29,390 nt of DNA, from the NCBI GenBank assembly GCA_905210855.1, contig CAJLYL010000012.1, positions 1-29,390 on the forward strand, written 5' to 3'. The first letter of the stretch is position 1, and every line of letters begins with the position of its first letter. Positions 1 through 7,853 of the stretch are shown here, one piece after another. The translations under genes were made by a program, and so were the position numbers. Source of the DNA: an uncultured Clostridia bacterium. GTDB taxonomy: Bacteria; Bacillota; Clostridia; UMGS1810. Under the pieces are notes generated by a model, which was not told the origin of the DNA, made no database searches, and saw only the letters and a program-made list of their open reading frames with translations.

Positions 1-12
1 TTAATATAATTT

Positions 13-59
13 CTGTACCACAATGAAATTATTTTAATTTGTATTTAATTGTAGTACAA
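13..59. promoter_or_regulatory. Pair of TTGTANTACAA-like palindromes, possible operator
   Basis: Positions 49-59 read TTGTAGTACAA, a perfect 5-bp-arm palindrome around one central base. Positions 13-23 read CTGTACCACAA, a degenerate version, 36 bp upstream centre to centre. The shape (TGTA-N-TACA) resembles sites of GntR-type repressors, and two sites on similar helical faces would suit a dimeric regulator. They lie 77 bp or more upstream of the lipoprotein start. No regulator of that type is in the window, and the region is AT-rich, so chance is a real alternative. I could not pick a convincing -35/-10 pair; TATAAA at 99-104 is a possible -10. Confidence 0.3.
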
Positions 60-135
60 AAGTTAAATATTTATCACTTAAAATTTTCGCTGATTTGATA
101 TAAAATATTATATATGTGATTTACGGAGAAACGAA

Positions 136-1647
136 ATGAAAAAAATTTGCGCTTTGTTAATTCTGATAATTTTATGCGGTTGCACTCATGACACCATTTC
201 CCCTGAACCGATACATACTCTAAAAGTTGAGATTTATGACAGGGGTGATGTTCCCGAGGGTGCCGGAACAGTTACCGATAATGCTGTAACAAACTGGATT
301 TGCTCAGAATTCGGCAAAAAAAACAATATAGACGTGCAGTTTGTACCAATTGTGCGTGATTCGCAAAATGAACTGAGCGTACTTATCTCGTCAGGTGATG
401 CACCCGATATATTTTTTTCGTACTCATATGATGGAATGTACAATTATTTTATTTCGGGAGATACGGTTGATTTATCCGAATATATATCTTCCGACAGCCC
501 GTTGTATGATTTTATAGGAGAAGAATTGCTTGAGCTTGGCAAAATTAACGATAATCAATTTATAATTCCTGCAAAGAGGCTTATAAAAGGCAGGCAAGCG
601 CAGCTTGTGCGCACTGATTGGCTTGATAGGCTCGGAATGCAGGCACCGACGAATACAGATGAGTTTTACGCTATGTTGAGGGCTTTTCAAAAATACGACC
701 CCGGCAACAACGGCGTAAACAACATTCCGTATGGCGTTTCTGCAAACACAAGCAATTTTTTGGATTTAATATATTCGTTTATGGATACTGATTTCAATGA
801 GCGTGACATGAATTGTGCCAACCATATTGATAACCCCGGATATCGTGAAGGTCTTCGCTTTATGAACAAGCTTTTTAATGAAGGGTTGTTATCGCCTTAT
901 TTTGAATATGATAAGGATAGAAAAAAGGTCGAGTCGGATATTGCAAAAGGATATGTTGGCTTTTTTTGCGATGACCTTGGAAGACCGTTGCAGTCAGGCG
1001 GCGTGTATGAACAATTGCTGCAGAATCTTCCCGAGGCGCGGCTGGAGGCGGTTGACACATGGACAGATTCGAATGGCAAACATCCAAAATGTATTTACAG
1101 TGATGCCGGAATATACATAGCGGTTTCGTCAACTTGCAAATATCCCGAGGACGCCGTACGATATCTTGAGTGGATGTGTAATCCGGATGTCATGCGTGTA
1201 CTGCAATATGGTTTTGAAGGCGTTAATTACAAAATGGATTCCGACGGAATTCCACGTATAATATCGGACGATACCTCAAAACTTACACATTGGTACACAA
1301 TTGGTTTTGATACAGGAATTATTGTTAACGGCAAATATACTACGGCCAAGGAAAAGATACTTGCATTTAATGCAAATGCAACGGTTGACCCCCAATTGTA
1401 TATGCAGTGCTACAAAAACAGTATGCGTGACGGCTGGACATTACGTGAAATGATTCCCAGTACGCTGCAGATTACGGATTCCACATACAGATATATGTTG
1501 AAAACAGAGATTATATCTAAATGCATAACCTGTCCGACTCAGACATTTGATAGCGAATTTGATAAAATCCGCAATCGGCTGAGAGAAGTAAATGTTGATA
1601 ATGCTACCAAAGATTCATACAATAATTACGACAAGATGTACAAATAA
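136..1647 (+). CDS. Extracellular solute-binding lipoprotein (sugar ABC transporter type)
   Basis: Predicted surface lipoprotein of 503 aa that would bind a sugar or oligosaccharide outside the membrane. The N-terminus has two lysines, a hydrophobic stretch (residues 4-14) and a lipobox LCGC with Cys16 as the lipidation site. The body has the look of family 1 solute-binding proteins: SGDAPDIFFSY near residues 79-89, RTDWLDRLG near 158-166 followed by PTNTDEFYAML. An SD (GGAG, 125-128) sits 7 nt before the ATG. No ABC permease or ATPase gene is in the window, so the transporter partner is upstream of the window, elsewhere, or absent. The neighbour is an AraC-type response regulator 33 bp downstream, an arrangement common in Clostridia carbohydrate loci. 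The substrate is not readable; the CE7 esterase nearby makes xylo-oligosaccharides a guess. Confidence 0.85.
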   Translation: MKKICALLILIILCGCTHDTISPEPIHTLKVEIYDRGDVPEGAGTVTDNAVTNWICSEFGKKNNIDVQFVPIVRDSQNELSVLISSGDAPDIFFSYSYDGMYNYFISGDTVDLSEYISSDSPLYDFIGEELLELGKINDNQFIIPAKRLIKGRQAQLVRTDWLDRLGMQAPTNTDEFYAMLRAFQKYDPGNNGVNNIPYGVSANTSNFLDLIYSFMDTDFNERDMNCANHIDNPGYREGLRFMNKLFNEGLLSPYFEYDKDRKKVESDIAKGYVGFFCDDLGRPLQSGGVYEQLLQNLPEARLEAVDTWTDSNGKHPKCIYSDAGIYIAVSSTCKYPEDAVRYLEWMCNPDVMRVLQYGFEGVNYKMDSDGIPRIISDDTSKLTHWYTIGFDTGIIVNGKYTTAKEKILAFNANATVDPQLYMQCYKNSMRDGWTLREMIPSTLQITDSTYRYMLKTEIISKCITCPTQTFDSEFDKIRNRLREVNVDNATKDSYNNYDKMYK

Positions 1648-1680
1648 TCAACCTGCTGTTGGATGAAAGGGATGTTCTAA

Positions 1681-3126
1681 TTGTATTCATTACTTATAGT
1701 AGACGATGAAAAAATCATAAGCGATGGTATACGCAAATATATTGAAAAACGCTGCAACAACATTACCGTCGGAGGCACATTCTCGGACGGAGCACAGGTT
1801 ATACGCTATCTGGAGAACAACACTGCCGACATAATCATAACCGACATATGCATGGACGACGTTTCGGGTTTGCAGCTTGCCAAATATGTGTCACAGGCGC
1901 ACCCGAACATAAAGATGATAATCCTAAGCGGCTACAAAAAGTTTGAATACGCCAAAGAGGCTATGGAATACAATGTGGTTGATTATCTGCTCAAGCCCGT
2001 GTCAAATTCTGATATAATTGCTGCTGTTAATTCAGCTGTGGAGAGAATAGAAAGAGACCGCGAGCTCAGCTGTAAAATCGGGTTTTATGACGAGATGATA
2101 GCGGATATGCGCTCAAAATTCTTCCTCGACCTCACCGTCGGCACTATCGGCAGCACGGCGGATATACACAACGAATTTGCAAAGCTGAAATTCGACTTTG
2201 ACTGTGACGAAGTGTATGCCTATATATGCAAGATAGAATATCCGCTCGGATTTTTTGATAAATACACCTACGGCAGAGACGGCGCGGAGAATGTGGTACA
2301 CAATTTCTTTGCTACAAGTAAAGGTGTGCTTTACGAGACGGATATCGGCGACGATATGCACATAGTCATCCTGCCCGACAATTCGTTTGAATCGGTCGCA
2401 AAGAATTTTGACGAGTGGGTAGAGGCGGCTTTCGGCGTGAGCATTTCTTTCAAATCCGTTTTCCGTGCAAAGGGCATAGACGCCATGCACAGCTATTCCG
2501 TCGAGAATATGCGCCACTATGAGGAGCTTGACGATACAATTAAGGTGCAGATTTTCAAACTGATGAATTCTTATCTCAACCTCGGCATGGTGGACAATGC
2601 GGACAAGCTGTTCTCTCAGCTGCGCAGCGGGCTTGACGAGACAAATCTGCGCGAGCTGGTGAGGTTTCTTTATGAAAACAGCTGCTTTGAGTTTGAGAAC
2701 GATTTTGACGAAGCATGTGCCGCGGGCGACGTGGTGTCGGCATTTAATACGCTCTGCTCCGCCGTGCGCAACTTCAACGAGAATGATGATGTGCTTATAA
2801 AAAGGATTAAGGATTACATCAACAAGAATTTCTCAAAGGATATCACACTCGAATCCGTGGCGAACAAGGTGTATCTCCACTCGGTATATGTGTCACGCTA
2901 TTTTAAGAGCCACACGGGACAGAATTTTTCGGATTATCTTTTTGCAGTGCGCATGACTCACGCAATAGATTTGCTTAAGACGGGCAAATATAAAATAGTT
3001 CAGGTTTGTGAGATGGTAGGCTATCATAATTATAAATATTTTTCAAAGCAGTTTAAGAATTATACCGGTTATACCCCGAAAAAATATTTGCGCGAAATAT
3101 GGTTTGTAAATCTTAACGACGAATAG
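1681..3126 (+). CDS. YesN-like response regulator with AraC DNA-binding domain
   Basis: Two-component response regulator, 481 aa, acting in the cytoplasm on DNA. The receiver domain covers about residues 1-120: acidic pair D8/D9, phospho-acceptor Asp55 in IITDICMDD, and Lys105 in DYLLKPVS. A divergent middle region follows (about 130-370). The C-terminal AraC/XylS domain (about 375-478) has two helix-turn-helices, one around ITLESVANKVYLHSVYVSRYF and one around VQVCEMVGYHNYKYFSKQF, ending with GYTPKKYLRE. The start is TTG, 8 nt after AAAGGGAT (1666-1673); no ATG fits better. Regulators of this type are normally paired with a YesM-like sensor kinase and control adjacent sugar-transport and glycosidase genes. 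No kinase is visible, so it is outside the window or lost. Target genes probably include the neighbouring lipoprotein and esterase (inference). Confidence 0.9.
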   Translation: MYSLLIVDDEKIISDGIRKYIEKRCNNITVGGTFSDGAQVIRYLENNTADIIITDICMDDVSGLQLAKYVSQAHPNIKMIILSGYKKFEYAKEAMEYNVVDYLLKPVSNSDIIAAVNSAVERIERDRELSCKIGFYDEMIADMRSKFFLDLTVGTIGSTADIHNEFAKLKFDFDCDEVYAYICKIEYPLGFFDKYTYGRDGAENVVHNFFATSKGVLYETDIGDDMHIVILPDNSFESVAKNFDEWVEAAFGVSISFKSVFRAKGIDAMHSYSVENMRHYEELDDTIKVQIFKLMNSYLNLGMVDNADKLFSQLRSGLDETNLRELVRFLYENSCFEFENDFDEACAAGDVVSAFNTLCSAVRNFNENDDVLIKRIKDYINKNFSKDITLESVANKVYLHSVYVSRYFKSHTGQNFSDYLFAVRMTHAIDLLKTGKYKIVQVCEMVGYHNYKYFSKQFKNYTGYTPKKYLREIWFVNLNDE

Positions 3127-3257
3127 ATATTGTAAATAAATGTGAGATATGGAGGCGATTTGTTATAAAATTTGAATATTACGGAACCGCAACAGCCTAA
3201 GAAATTCCGATATTGTGGAGTGACAAATATTGTTTTTAATAGCAAAAGGAGATAGTA
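3127..3257. other. Intergenic stretch before the GH3 remnant
   Basis: AT-rich, with no ORF of note. TATAAAAT at about 3164-3171 could be a -10 element, but I see no good -35 at the right distance. The SD AAAAGGAGA (3244-3252) of the following short reading frame is the only clear signal. No rho-independent terminator follows the response regulator. Confidence 0.4.
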
Positions 3258-3359
3258 ATGGACAAGTGTAAAAAATATGCAAAAGAATTGCTGAAAAAAA
3301 TAGCCTTGGAAGAAAAAGCCGCTCAGCTTTCACAAACAGTTGCAAAAAGGCTAAGATAA
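3258..3359 (+). pseudogene. GH3 beta-glycosidase N-terminal remnant (33 codons)
   Basis: A short ATG frame with an excellent SD (AAAAGGAGA, spacing about 5) that stops after 33 codons. Its residues 10-24, ELLKKIALEEKAAQL, match the start typical of glycoside hydrolase family 3 proteins (pattern L-x-x-M-T-L-E-E-K-x-x-Q-L-x-Q). After SQTVAKRLR it runs into TAA, and I find no continuation in any frame before the CE7 gene, so at least 95% of a normal 700-900 aa GH3 enzyme is missing. This suggests an internal deletion that kept the translation start. GH3 beta-xylosidases often sit beside acetyl-xylan esterases, so the remnant fits the locus. It could instead be translated as a non-functional peptide leader coupled to the next gene. 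The homology call is from memory of the family. Confidence 0.6.
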
Positions 3360-3424
3360 ATAATTTTAAAATAAATTGATGTTTTATTACGCAAAGTTAC
3401 ACCAATAATTGCAAAAACCGCAAA

Positions 3425-3473
3425 ATGAATCATCAGCTAAAAATCGCTTTTAATCTGATTCATCAGATTTTTA
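3425..3473. repeat. Repeated GA(A/T)TCATCAG motif upstream of the esterase
   Basis: GAATCATCAG (3427-3436) and GATTCATCAG (3459-3468) are near-identical direct repeats 32 bp apart, about three helical turns. The second also forms ATCTGAT-TC-ATCAGAT, a 7-bp-arm palindrome (about 3456-3471). Spacing and position just upstream of the CE7 gene suit an AraC-type or repressor operator, possibly of the nearby response regulator. Support is by pattern only. Confidence 0.3.
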
Positions 3474-3512
3474 ATGTTAACTAAAAGATTATGAATAAAG
3501 GAGAGAGTTTAC

Positions 3513-4484
3513 ATGCCATTAATTGATATGCCTCTTGATGAGTTAAAAAGATACAGAGGCACAAATCCAAAGCCCGAGGATTATGATAAATATTGGGCTG
3601 AATCTATTGCAGAAATGGAGGCGATTGCTCCTGAAGTCGAAATAACACCGGCAGAATTTCAATCACCTATTGCCGATTGTTATGATATGTATTTTACAGG
3701 TGTCCATGGCGCAAGAGTTTACGCAAAACTCCTAAAGCCTAAAAATATAAATGGCAAAATCCCCGCAGTCCTTAGTTTCCATGGCTATTCATCAAAGAGC
3801 TCGGGTTGGGGCGAATATCTCGCTTACGCTGCAAGCGGATTTATTGTTGCATCACTTGACTGCCGCGGTCAATCCGGAAAATCGCAGGATGTCGGCGGAC
3901 ATATGGGAAATACATTTAAAGGTCATATTATACGCGGACTTGATAATGATGACCCGAAGATGCTTCTTTTTAGAGACATTTTTCTTGATACTGCCGAACT
4001 TGCAAAAATTATAATGAACATGGATGATGTTGATGAAGATAAAGTATGCGCCTACGGCGGAAGTCAAGGCGGAGCTTTGACGATTGCCTGTGCGTCGCTT
4101 GAGCCGAGAATTAAATTTGCGGTTTGTATGTACCCGTTTTTATCTGATTACAAGCGAGTTTGGGAGATGGATATGGCAGAGCGTGCATATTCAGAATTGA
4201 AGGACTATTTTCGTAACTTTGACCCGAGGCACGAAAGAGAAAATGAGATTTTTACAAAACTCGGGTACATAGATATACAAAATCTTGCACCACGCATAAA
4301 GGGTTCCGTTAAAATGATTACCGGACTTATGGATGATGTTTGCCCCCCGTCAACACAATTTGCGGCATTTAATAAAATGAGATGCAAAAAGGATGTGCTT
4401 ATCTATCCTGATTATGGACATGAAGCTATACCCGAAGCTTGGGAATTGATTTACAGTTGGTTTTTGGAGGAGGTTCAAAAATAA
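3513..4484 (+). CDS. CE7 acetyl-xylan esterase / cephalosporin-C deacetylase
   Basis: An alpha/beta hydrolase of carbohydrate esterase family 7, 323 aa (family norm about 320). It removes acetyl groups from xylo-oligosaccharides and other small acetylated substrates. It has no signal peptide, so it acts in the cytoplasm on imported oligosaccharides. Visible family signatures are RGQ (118-120), GGSQGG with nucleophile Ser184 (182-187), Asp274 in GLMDDVCPP, and His303 in YGHE. These residue numbers match the layout known for characterised CE7 enzymes. The start is supported by AAGGAG (3498-3503), spacing 9. It stands alone behind a decayed GH3 remnant, with its own possible operator repeats upstream. 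Codon use is more AT-rich than the housekeeping genes to the right, which may point to different ancestry. Confidence 0.92.
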   Translation: MPLIDMPLDELKRYRGTNPKPEDYDKYWAESIAEMEAIAPEVEITPAEFQSPIADCYDMYFTGVHGARVYAKLLKPKNINGKIPAVLSFHGYSSKSSGWGEYLAYAASGFIVASLDCRGQSGKSQDVGGHMGNTFKGHIIRGLDNDDPKMLLFRDIFLDTAELAKIIMNMDDVDEDKVCAYGGSQGGALTIACASLEPRIKFAVCMYPFLSDYKRVWEMDMAERAYSELKDYFRNFDPRHERENEIFTKLGYIDIQNLAPRIKGSVKMITGLMDDVCPPSTQFAAFNKMRCKKDVLIYPDYGHEAIPEAWELIYSWFLEEVQK

Positions 4485-4829
4485 TCTTAAGAACTTTTTG
4501 ATAACAAATGATTCAGATTCTATTCATATTGAACTGCTAAGTTGCATACGGATGTGATTTGTTTACCGAATGGCGAGCATAAACAAAACGAAATTGCGTA
4601 TAATTGTTTCCGCATCGCCCAAGCTGTGTGTTACACAGCATTTTGGAGATAAAAATTACTGCGTAATGACTGAAAGCATATAATCACCAATTTGAATATA
4701 AACGATAATAATAAGATATCAAATGTGTTGTACGGAGATATACATCATTTCGAACCCTTTGGTGTTTGCGTGGCTGAACTTGTATCAAAAAGTCAGGATA
4801 CAAATTTATAATTATGCTTCTCGGCAATT
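4485..4829. other. Non-coding stretch with possible decayed coding fragments
   Basis: About 345 bp with no intact gene. Short frames read like protein but are broken: about 4539-4650 + includes VICLPNGEHKQNEIAYNCF and ends at a TAA near 4650; about 4684-4818 + includes GDIHHFEPFGVCVAELVS and ends at TAA. They are in different frames, have no SD, and I recognise no family. A short inverted repeat GCTGTGT-GTT-ACACAGC lies at 4623-4639 without a T-run. Decay of one or more genes from the carbohydrate block is the simplest reading, but chance frames are possible. Confidence 0.3.
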
Positions 4830-4870
4830 AAAATCAGGTGGCGCTTTTTTACAGCGACACCTGATTTTTT
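4830..4870. terminator. Rho-independent terminator, probably bidirectional
   Basis: The arms AAAATCAGGTG (4830-4840) and CACCTGATTTT (4858-4868) are fully complementary, with an inner GCGC/GCG portion and a T-rich loop. The 3' side ends in a T-run and the 5' side in an A-run, so it can stop transcription from either direction. It insulates the carbohydrate block from thrC. Confidence 0.8.
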
Positions 4871-4910
4871 GCAATTCAAAATTCTTTTTAATCTTTTTTT
4901 CGTTTAACCC

Positions 4911-4939
4911 TTTACAACAAGCGATATTTGTATTAAAAT
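4911..4939 (+). promoter_or_regulatory. Sigma-A type promoter for thrC
   Basis: The -35 is TTTACA (4911-4916) and the -10 is TAAAAT (4934-4939), with a 17-bp spacer. It sits just after the terminator and about 65 bp before the thrC start. A small stem GCCGCA/TGCGGC (4970-4975/4985-4990) lies in the leader just ahead of the SD. There is no room for a T-box. Confidence 0.6.
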
Positions 4940-5006
4940 AGAATAGAATATTTATGTGTATATCAATTTGCCGCACATTCAATCTGCGGCGGACAAGGAG
5001 ACCATG

Positions 5007-6503
5007 ATGAAATACAACAGCACAAGAGACAAATCAAAAAAATTCGATTCCGCATATGCCATAAAAACAGGCATTGCCGTTGACGGCGGACTCTATGTTC
5101 CCGAGACGGTGCCGACCGTGACTGTGGATTTTATAGATTCGCTCAAAAGCCTTTCGTATAAGGAGAGAGCCGCAAAAATCCTGGGACTCTTTCTGACGGA
5201 CTACACGGCGGAGGAACTTGCCGACTGCGCAGACGGCGCGTATTCAAGCGACAAATTTTCGTCGGAGAAAATCGCCCCCGTGCATAAGCTTGACAATCGC
5301 TATATTCTTGAGCTTTGGCACGGCCCGACCTGCGCTTTCAAGGATATGGCTCTGCAGATACTGCCGCATTTCCTCACAAAGGCTATAAAAAAGACGGGCG
5401 AGGACAAGAAGGTCATCATCCTTGTTGCCACATCGGGCGATACAGGCAAAGCTGCGCTCGAGGGCTTCCGCGATGTTGAGGGGACGGGCATAATGGTTTT
5501 CTACCCAAATCACGGCGTATCCAAGATTCAGCAGCTGCAAATGGCCACCCAGGAGGGGGCTAACGTCGGCGTGGTTGCCGTCAACGGAAATTTTGATGAT
5601 GCACAGACCGGCGTTAAAAAGATATTTACCAATGAGGAATACAAGCAAAAACTCGCAAACCACGGACTCATGTTCTCCAGTGCCAACTCAATCAATTGGG
5701 GCAGACTTGCGCCGCAGATTGTATATTACTTCTCCGCATACTGCGATATGCTCGCGAGCGGCGATATAAAACTCGGCGACAAAATCAACATCACCGTGCC
5801 CACGGGCAATTTCGGCAACATTCTTGCCGCTTATTATGCAAAAATCATGGGTCTGCCGGTGAATAAGCTTATCTGCGCCTCCAACAGCAACAATGTGCTC
5901 ACGGAGTTTATAAGAACAGGCGTATATGACAGAAACAGAAAATTCTACACTACCATTTCTCCGTCCATGGATATACTCATCTCGAGCAACTTGGAGAGAC
6001 TTCTTTACCACATATCGGGCGGAGACGACAAGCTTGTTGCGGAATATATGAAACAACTCTCCGAGACAGGCAGATACGAAGTTAACGATGCAATCAAAGC
6101 ACAGATCAAAGAGCTGTTCTATGCCGACTGCTGCGACGACGGCGAAACAAAGGCGGCGATTACGCGCACAAACAAGGAATTCGGCTACACTCCCGATACT
6201 CACACCGCGGTTGCCATAGATGTGTACGGCAAATACAGAGCGGCAACGGGAGACGACACCAAGACTGTAATTGCCTCCACGGCAAATCCGTTTAAATTTA
6301 ACGAGAGCGTTATAAAAGCCATTGCCGGCGAGGATTCGTGCAAGGGCTTGGATGAATTTGAACTTCTCGATAAGCTGTCGGAACTCTCCGGCATGGAGAT
6401 ACCGTCATCTCTTGCGCAGCTCAAGACAAAGAAGGTGCGTTTTGATACTGTGTGCAACAAAGAAGATATGATTAAAGAGACAGACAAATTCATGGATATC
6501 TGA
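5007..6503 (+). CDS. thrC: Threonine synthase
   Basis: PLP enzyme converting O-phosphohomoserine to threonine, the last step of threonine biosynthesis, cytoplasmic. The sequence is the long (about 500 aa) type: N-terminal MKYNSTR and DGGLYVPE, then HGPTCAFKDMALQ with the PLP-binding Lys112, and the phosphate-cradle motif ATSGDTGKAA (141-150). The central part has SANSINWGRLAPQ and VPTGNFGN. I chose the ATG at 5007 because AAGGAG (4995-5000) is 6 nt away and the family begins here; an ATG one codon earlier and a GTG at 4956 are possible but less likely. The product is 498 aa. No hom or thrB is beside it. It has its own promoter (4911-4939) and is followed at 11 bp by ispD. Confidence 0.95.
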   Translation: MKYNSTRDKSKKFDSAYAIKTGIAVDGGLYVPETVPTVTVDFIDSLKSLSYKERAAKILGLFLTDYTAEELADCADGAYSSDKFSSEKIAPVHKLDNRYILELWHGPTCAFKDMALQILPHFLTKAIKKTGEDKKVIILVATSGDTGKAALEGFRDVEGTGIMVFYPNHGVSKIQQLQMATQEGANVGVVAVNGNFDDAQTGVKKIFTNEEYKQKLANHGLMFSSANSINWGRLAPQIVYYFSAYCDMLASGDIKLGDKINITVPTGNFGNILAAYYAKIMGLPVNKLICASNSNNVLTEFIRTGVYDRNRKFYTTISPSMDILISSNLERLLYHISGGDDKLVAEYMKQLSETGRYEVNDAIKAQIKELFYADCCDDGETKAAITRTNKEFGYTPDTHTAVAIDVYGKYRAATGDDTKTVIASTANPFKFNESVIKAIAGEDSCKGLDEFELLDKLSELSGMEIPSSLAQLKTKKVRFDTVCNKEDMIKETDKFMDI

Positions 6504-6514
6504 GGTGTGTTAAT

Positions 6515-7231
6515 TTGTTTTCAAGGCAGAAGAGACAACCCAAACCGAAGATAAGCGCGGTTATAGTGGCGGCAGGAAGCGGCGCGCGCATGGGTACGGA
6601 TTGCCCAAAGCAGTTTTTGCCCGTGTTCGACAAGCCGATTATTGCCTACACTCTGCAAAAATTCTGCGACTGCGATTATGTCGATTCAATAGTTTTGGTG
6701 ACCCAAAGCGACTATATACCGCTTTGCAGGCGCATATGCACAAGCTACGGCTTTGACAAAGTAAGGGTAATCACCGAGGGCGGCGCAACGCGGCGCGAAT
6801 CCGTTGCAAACGGGCTTGCCCAATTGGCGGACGACTGCGAGTATGTGATGATTCACGACGGTGCACGTCCGCTTATAGACGGCGATACGCTTGAAAAATC
6901 CGTCGCCGCAGCAACAGAGAGCGGCGCGGCGGCTGTCGGAGTGAGGGTCAAGGACACTATAAAATATTCCGACGACGGCAGATACATAACCCAAACCGTG
7001 GACAGGAGCCGTCTGTGGCAGATTCAAACTCCGCAGGTGTTTGAAAAACAACTGATAATCGACTGTCACGGCAGAGCGGCGCGCGAGGGCATAGACGCAA
7101 CGGACGACTGTATGCTTGCCGAAAAATGCGGCGTTAAGGTCGCCATAGTAGAGGGAAAATACGAAAACATAAAAATTACATCCCCGGCGGATTTGTATGT
7201 CATGCAGGGGTTATTGGAGAGTAATTTATGA
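6515..7231 (+). CDS. ispD: 2-C-methyl-D-erythritol 4-phosphate cytidylyltransferase
   Basis: Third enzyme of the non-mevalonate (MEP) isoprenoid pathway: CTP plus MEP gives CDP-ME. 238 aa. The nucleotide-binding start is ISAVIVAAGSGARMG (13-27) followed by KQFLP (32-36, catalytic lysine region). MIHDGARPL, VKDTIK and QTPQVF are typical further motifs. The start codon is TTG at 6515 with GAGGTG (6502-6507) about 7 nt upstream; the first dozen residues are a short basic extension. The stop overlaps the ispF start (ATGA), so the two are translationally coupled, as in many bacteria. Confidence 0.95.
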   Translation: MFSRQKRQPKPKISAVIVAAGSGARMGTDCPKQFLPVFDKPIIAYTLQKFCDCDYVDSIVLVTQSDYIPLCRRICTSYGFDKVRVITEGGATRRESVANGLAQLADDCEYVMIHDGARPLIDGDTLEKSVAAATESGAAAVGVRVKDTIKYSDDGRYITQTVDRSRLWQIQTPQVFEKQLIIDCHGRAAREGIDATDDCMLAEKCGVKVAIVEGKYENIKITSPADLYVMQGLLESNL

Positions 7232-7695
7232 GAATAGGCATAGGATATGATGTACACGCTCTCACAGAGGGCAGACCGCTGATACTCGGCGGAGTGAAAA
7301 TTGAACACACGCTCGGCCTGCTCGGTCATTCCGACGCAGATGTGCTTGTCCATGCAATAATGGACGCATTGCTCGGCGCGGCGGCGCTCGGCGACATCGG
7401 CAGGCACTTTCCCGATACGGACGATTCCTACAAGGGGATAAGCAGCATGATTTTGCTTAAAAATGTGGATAACCTTATCCGCAAAAAGGGCTTCACCGTG
7501 AACAACATAGACGCGATAATCTGCGCTCAGCGCCCCAAGCTTGCGCCGCATATAGAGCATATGAGGCAAAACATTGCCGAGGTGCTCGGAGTTGAAGCCG
7601 ACCGCGTGAACATCAAGGCAACCACTACGGAAAAGCTCGGATTTGAGGGCAGACAGGAGGGCATAAGTGCCCAGGCGGTGTGTACGCTTGCCTAA
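7228..7695 (+). CDS. ispF: 2-C-methyl-D-erythritol 2,4-cyclodiphosphate synthase
   Basis: Fifth MEP-pathway enzyme, cyclising CDP-ME 2-phosphate to ME-cPP with release of CMP; it works as a trimer. 155 aa, the normal size. Metal ligands are visible as Asp8 and His10 in GIGYDVHAL and His42 in DADVLVHAI. HSDADVL, GDIGRHFPDTD and the C-terminal ATTTEKLGFEGR are all standard. It starts inside the ispD stop codon. The intermediate-step gene ispE is not here. A stem-loop begins 2 bp after the stop and may terminate the transcript. Confidence 0.96.
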   Translation: MRIGIGYDVHALTEGRPLILGGVKIEHTLGLLGHSDADVLVHAIMDALLGAAALGDIGRHFPDTDDSYKGISSMILLKNVDNLIRKKGFTVNNIDAIICAQRPKLAPHIEHMRQNIAEVLGVEADRVNIKATTTEKLGFEGRQEGISAQAVCTLA

Positions 7696-7785
7696 CGCCT
7701 CCCTTGCCTAAAGGGAGGGGAACCTCCCATCAAATAATATTTTGTAAAAAATGTTATTTGATGAATAAGGCGGTGGTGGGATTCA
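7696..7785. repeat. Palindromic REP/MITE-like intergenic element
   Basis: Two nested palindromes fill the ispF-tsaE gap. The first is CCTCCCTT (7698-7705) with AAGGGAGG (7711-7718), loop GCCTA. The second is ATCAAATAA (7729-7737) with TTATTTGAT (7754-7762). They are followed by GGCGGTGGTGGGATTC (7769-7784). Modular palindromes beginning CCTCCCTT and ending in a GGxGGGATT-like block recur in intergenic spaces of gut Clostridia, as I recall. The first stem lacks a U-run, so it is a poor terminator. Only one copy is in this window, so repetition is not shown here. Confidence 0.5.
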
Positions 7786-7853
7786 ATCGCAGTCTATGAT
7801 GCACCTTGCTTACAAAGTTTATTATATAAACACCATTTATAAAGAGGAACAAT

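Noticed and set aside
4623..4639. GCTGTGT-GTT-ACACAGC as a terminator
   Set aside because: It has no following T-run and no active gene directly upstream. Kept only as a minor inverted repeat in the intergenic entry.
4723..4941. 72-codon + frame upstream of thrC
   Set aside because: It reads through the terminator hairpin at 4830-4870 and the thrC promoter and has no SD.
4871..5006. T-box or amino-acid attenuator before thrC
   Set aside because: The leader between the promoter and the start is about 65 nt, too short. Only a 6-bp stem (4970-4990) is present, with no terminator/antiterminator pair.
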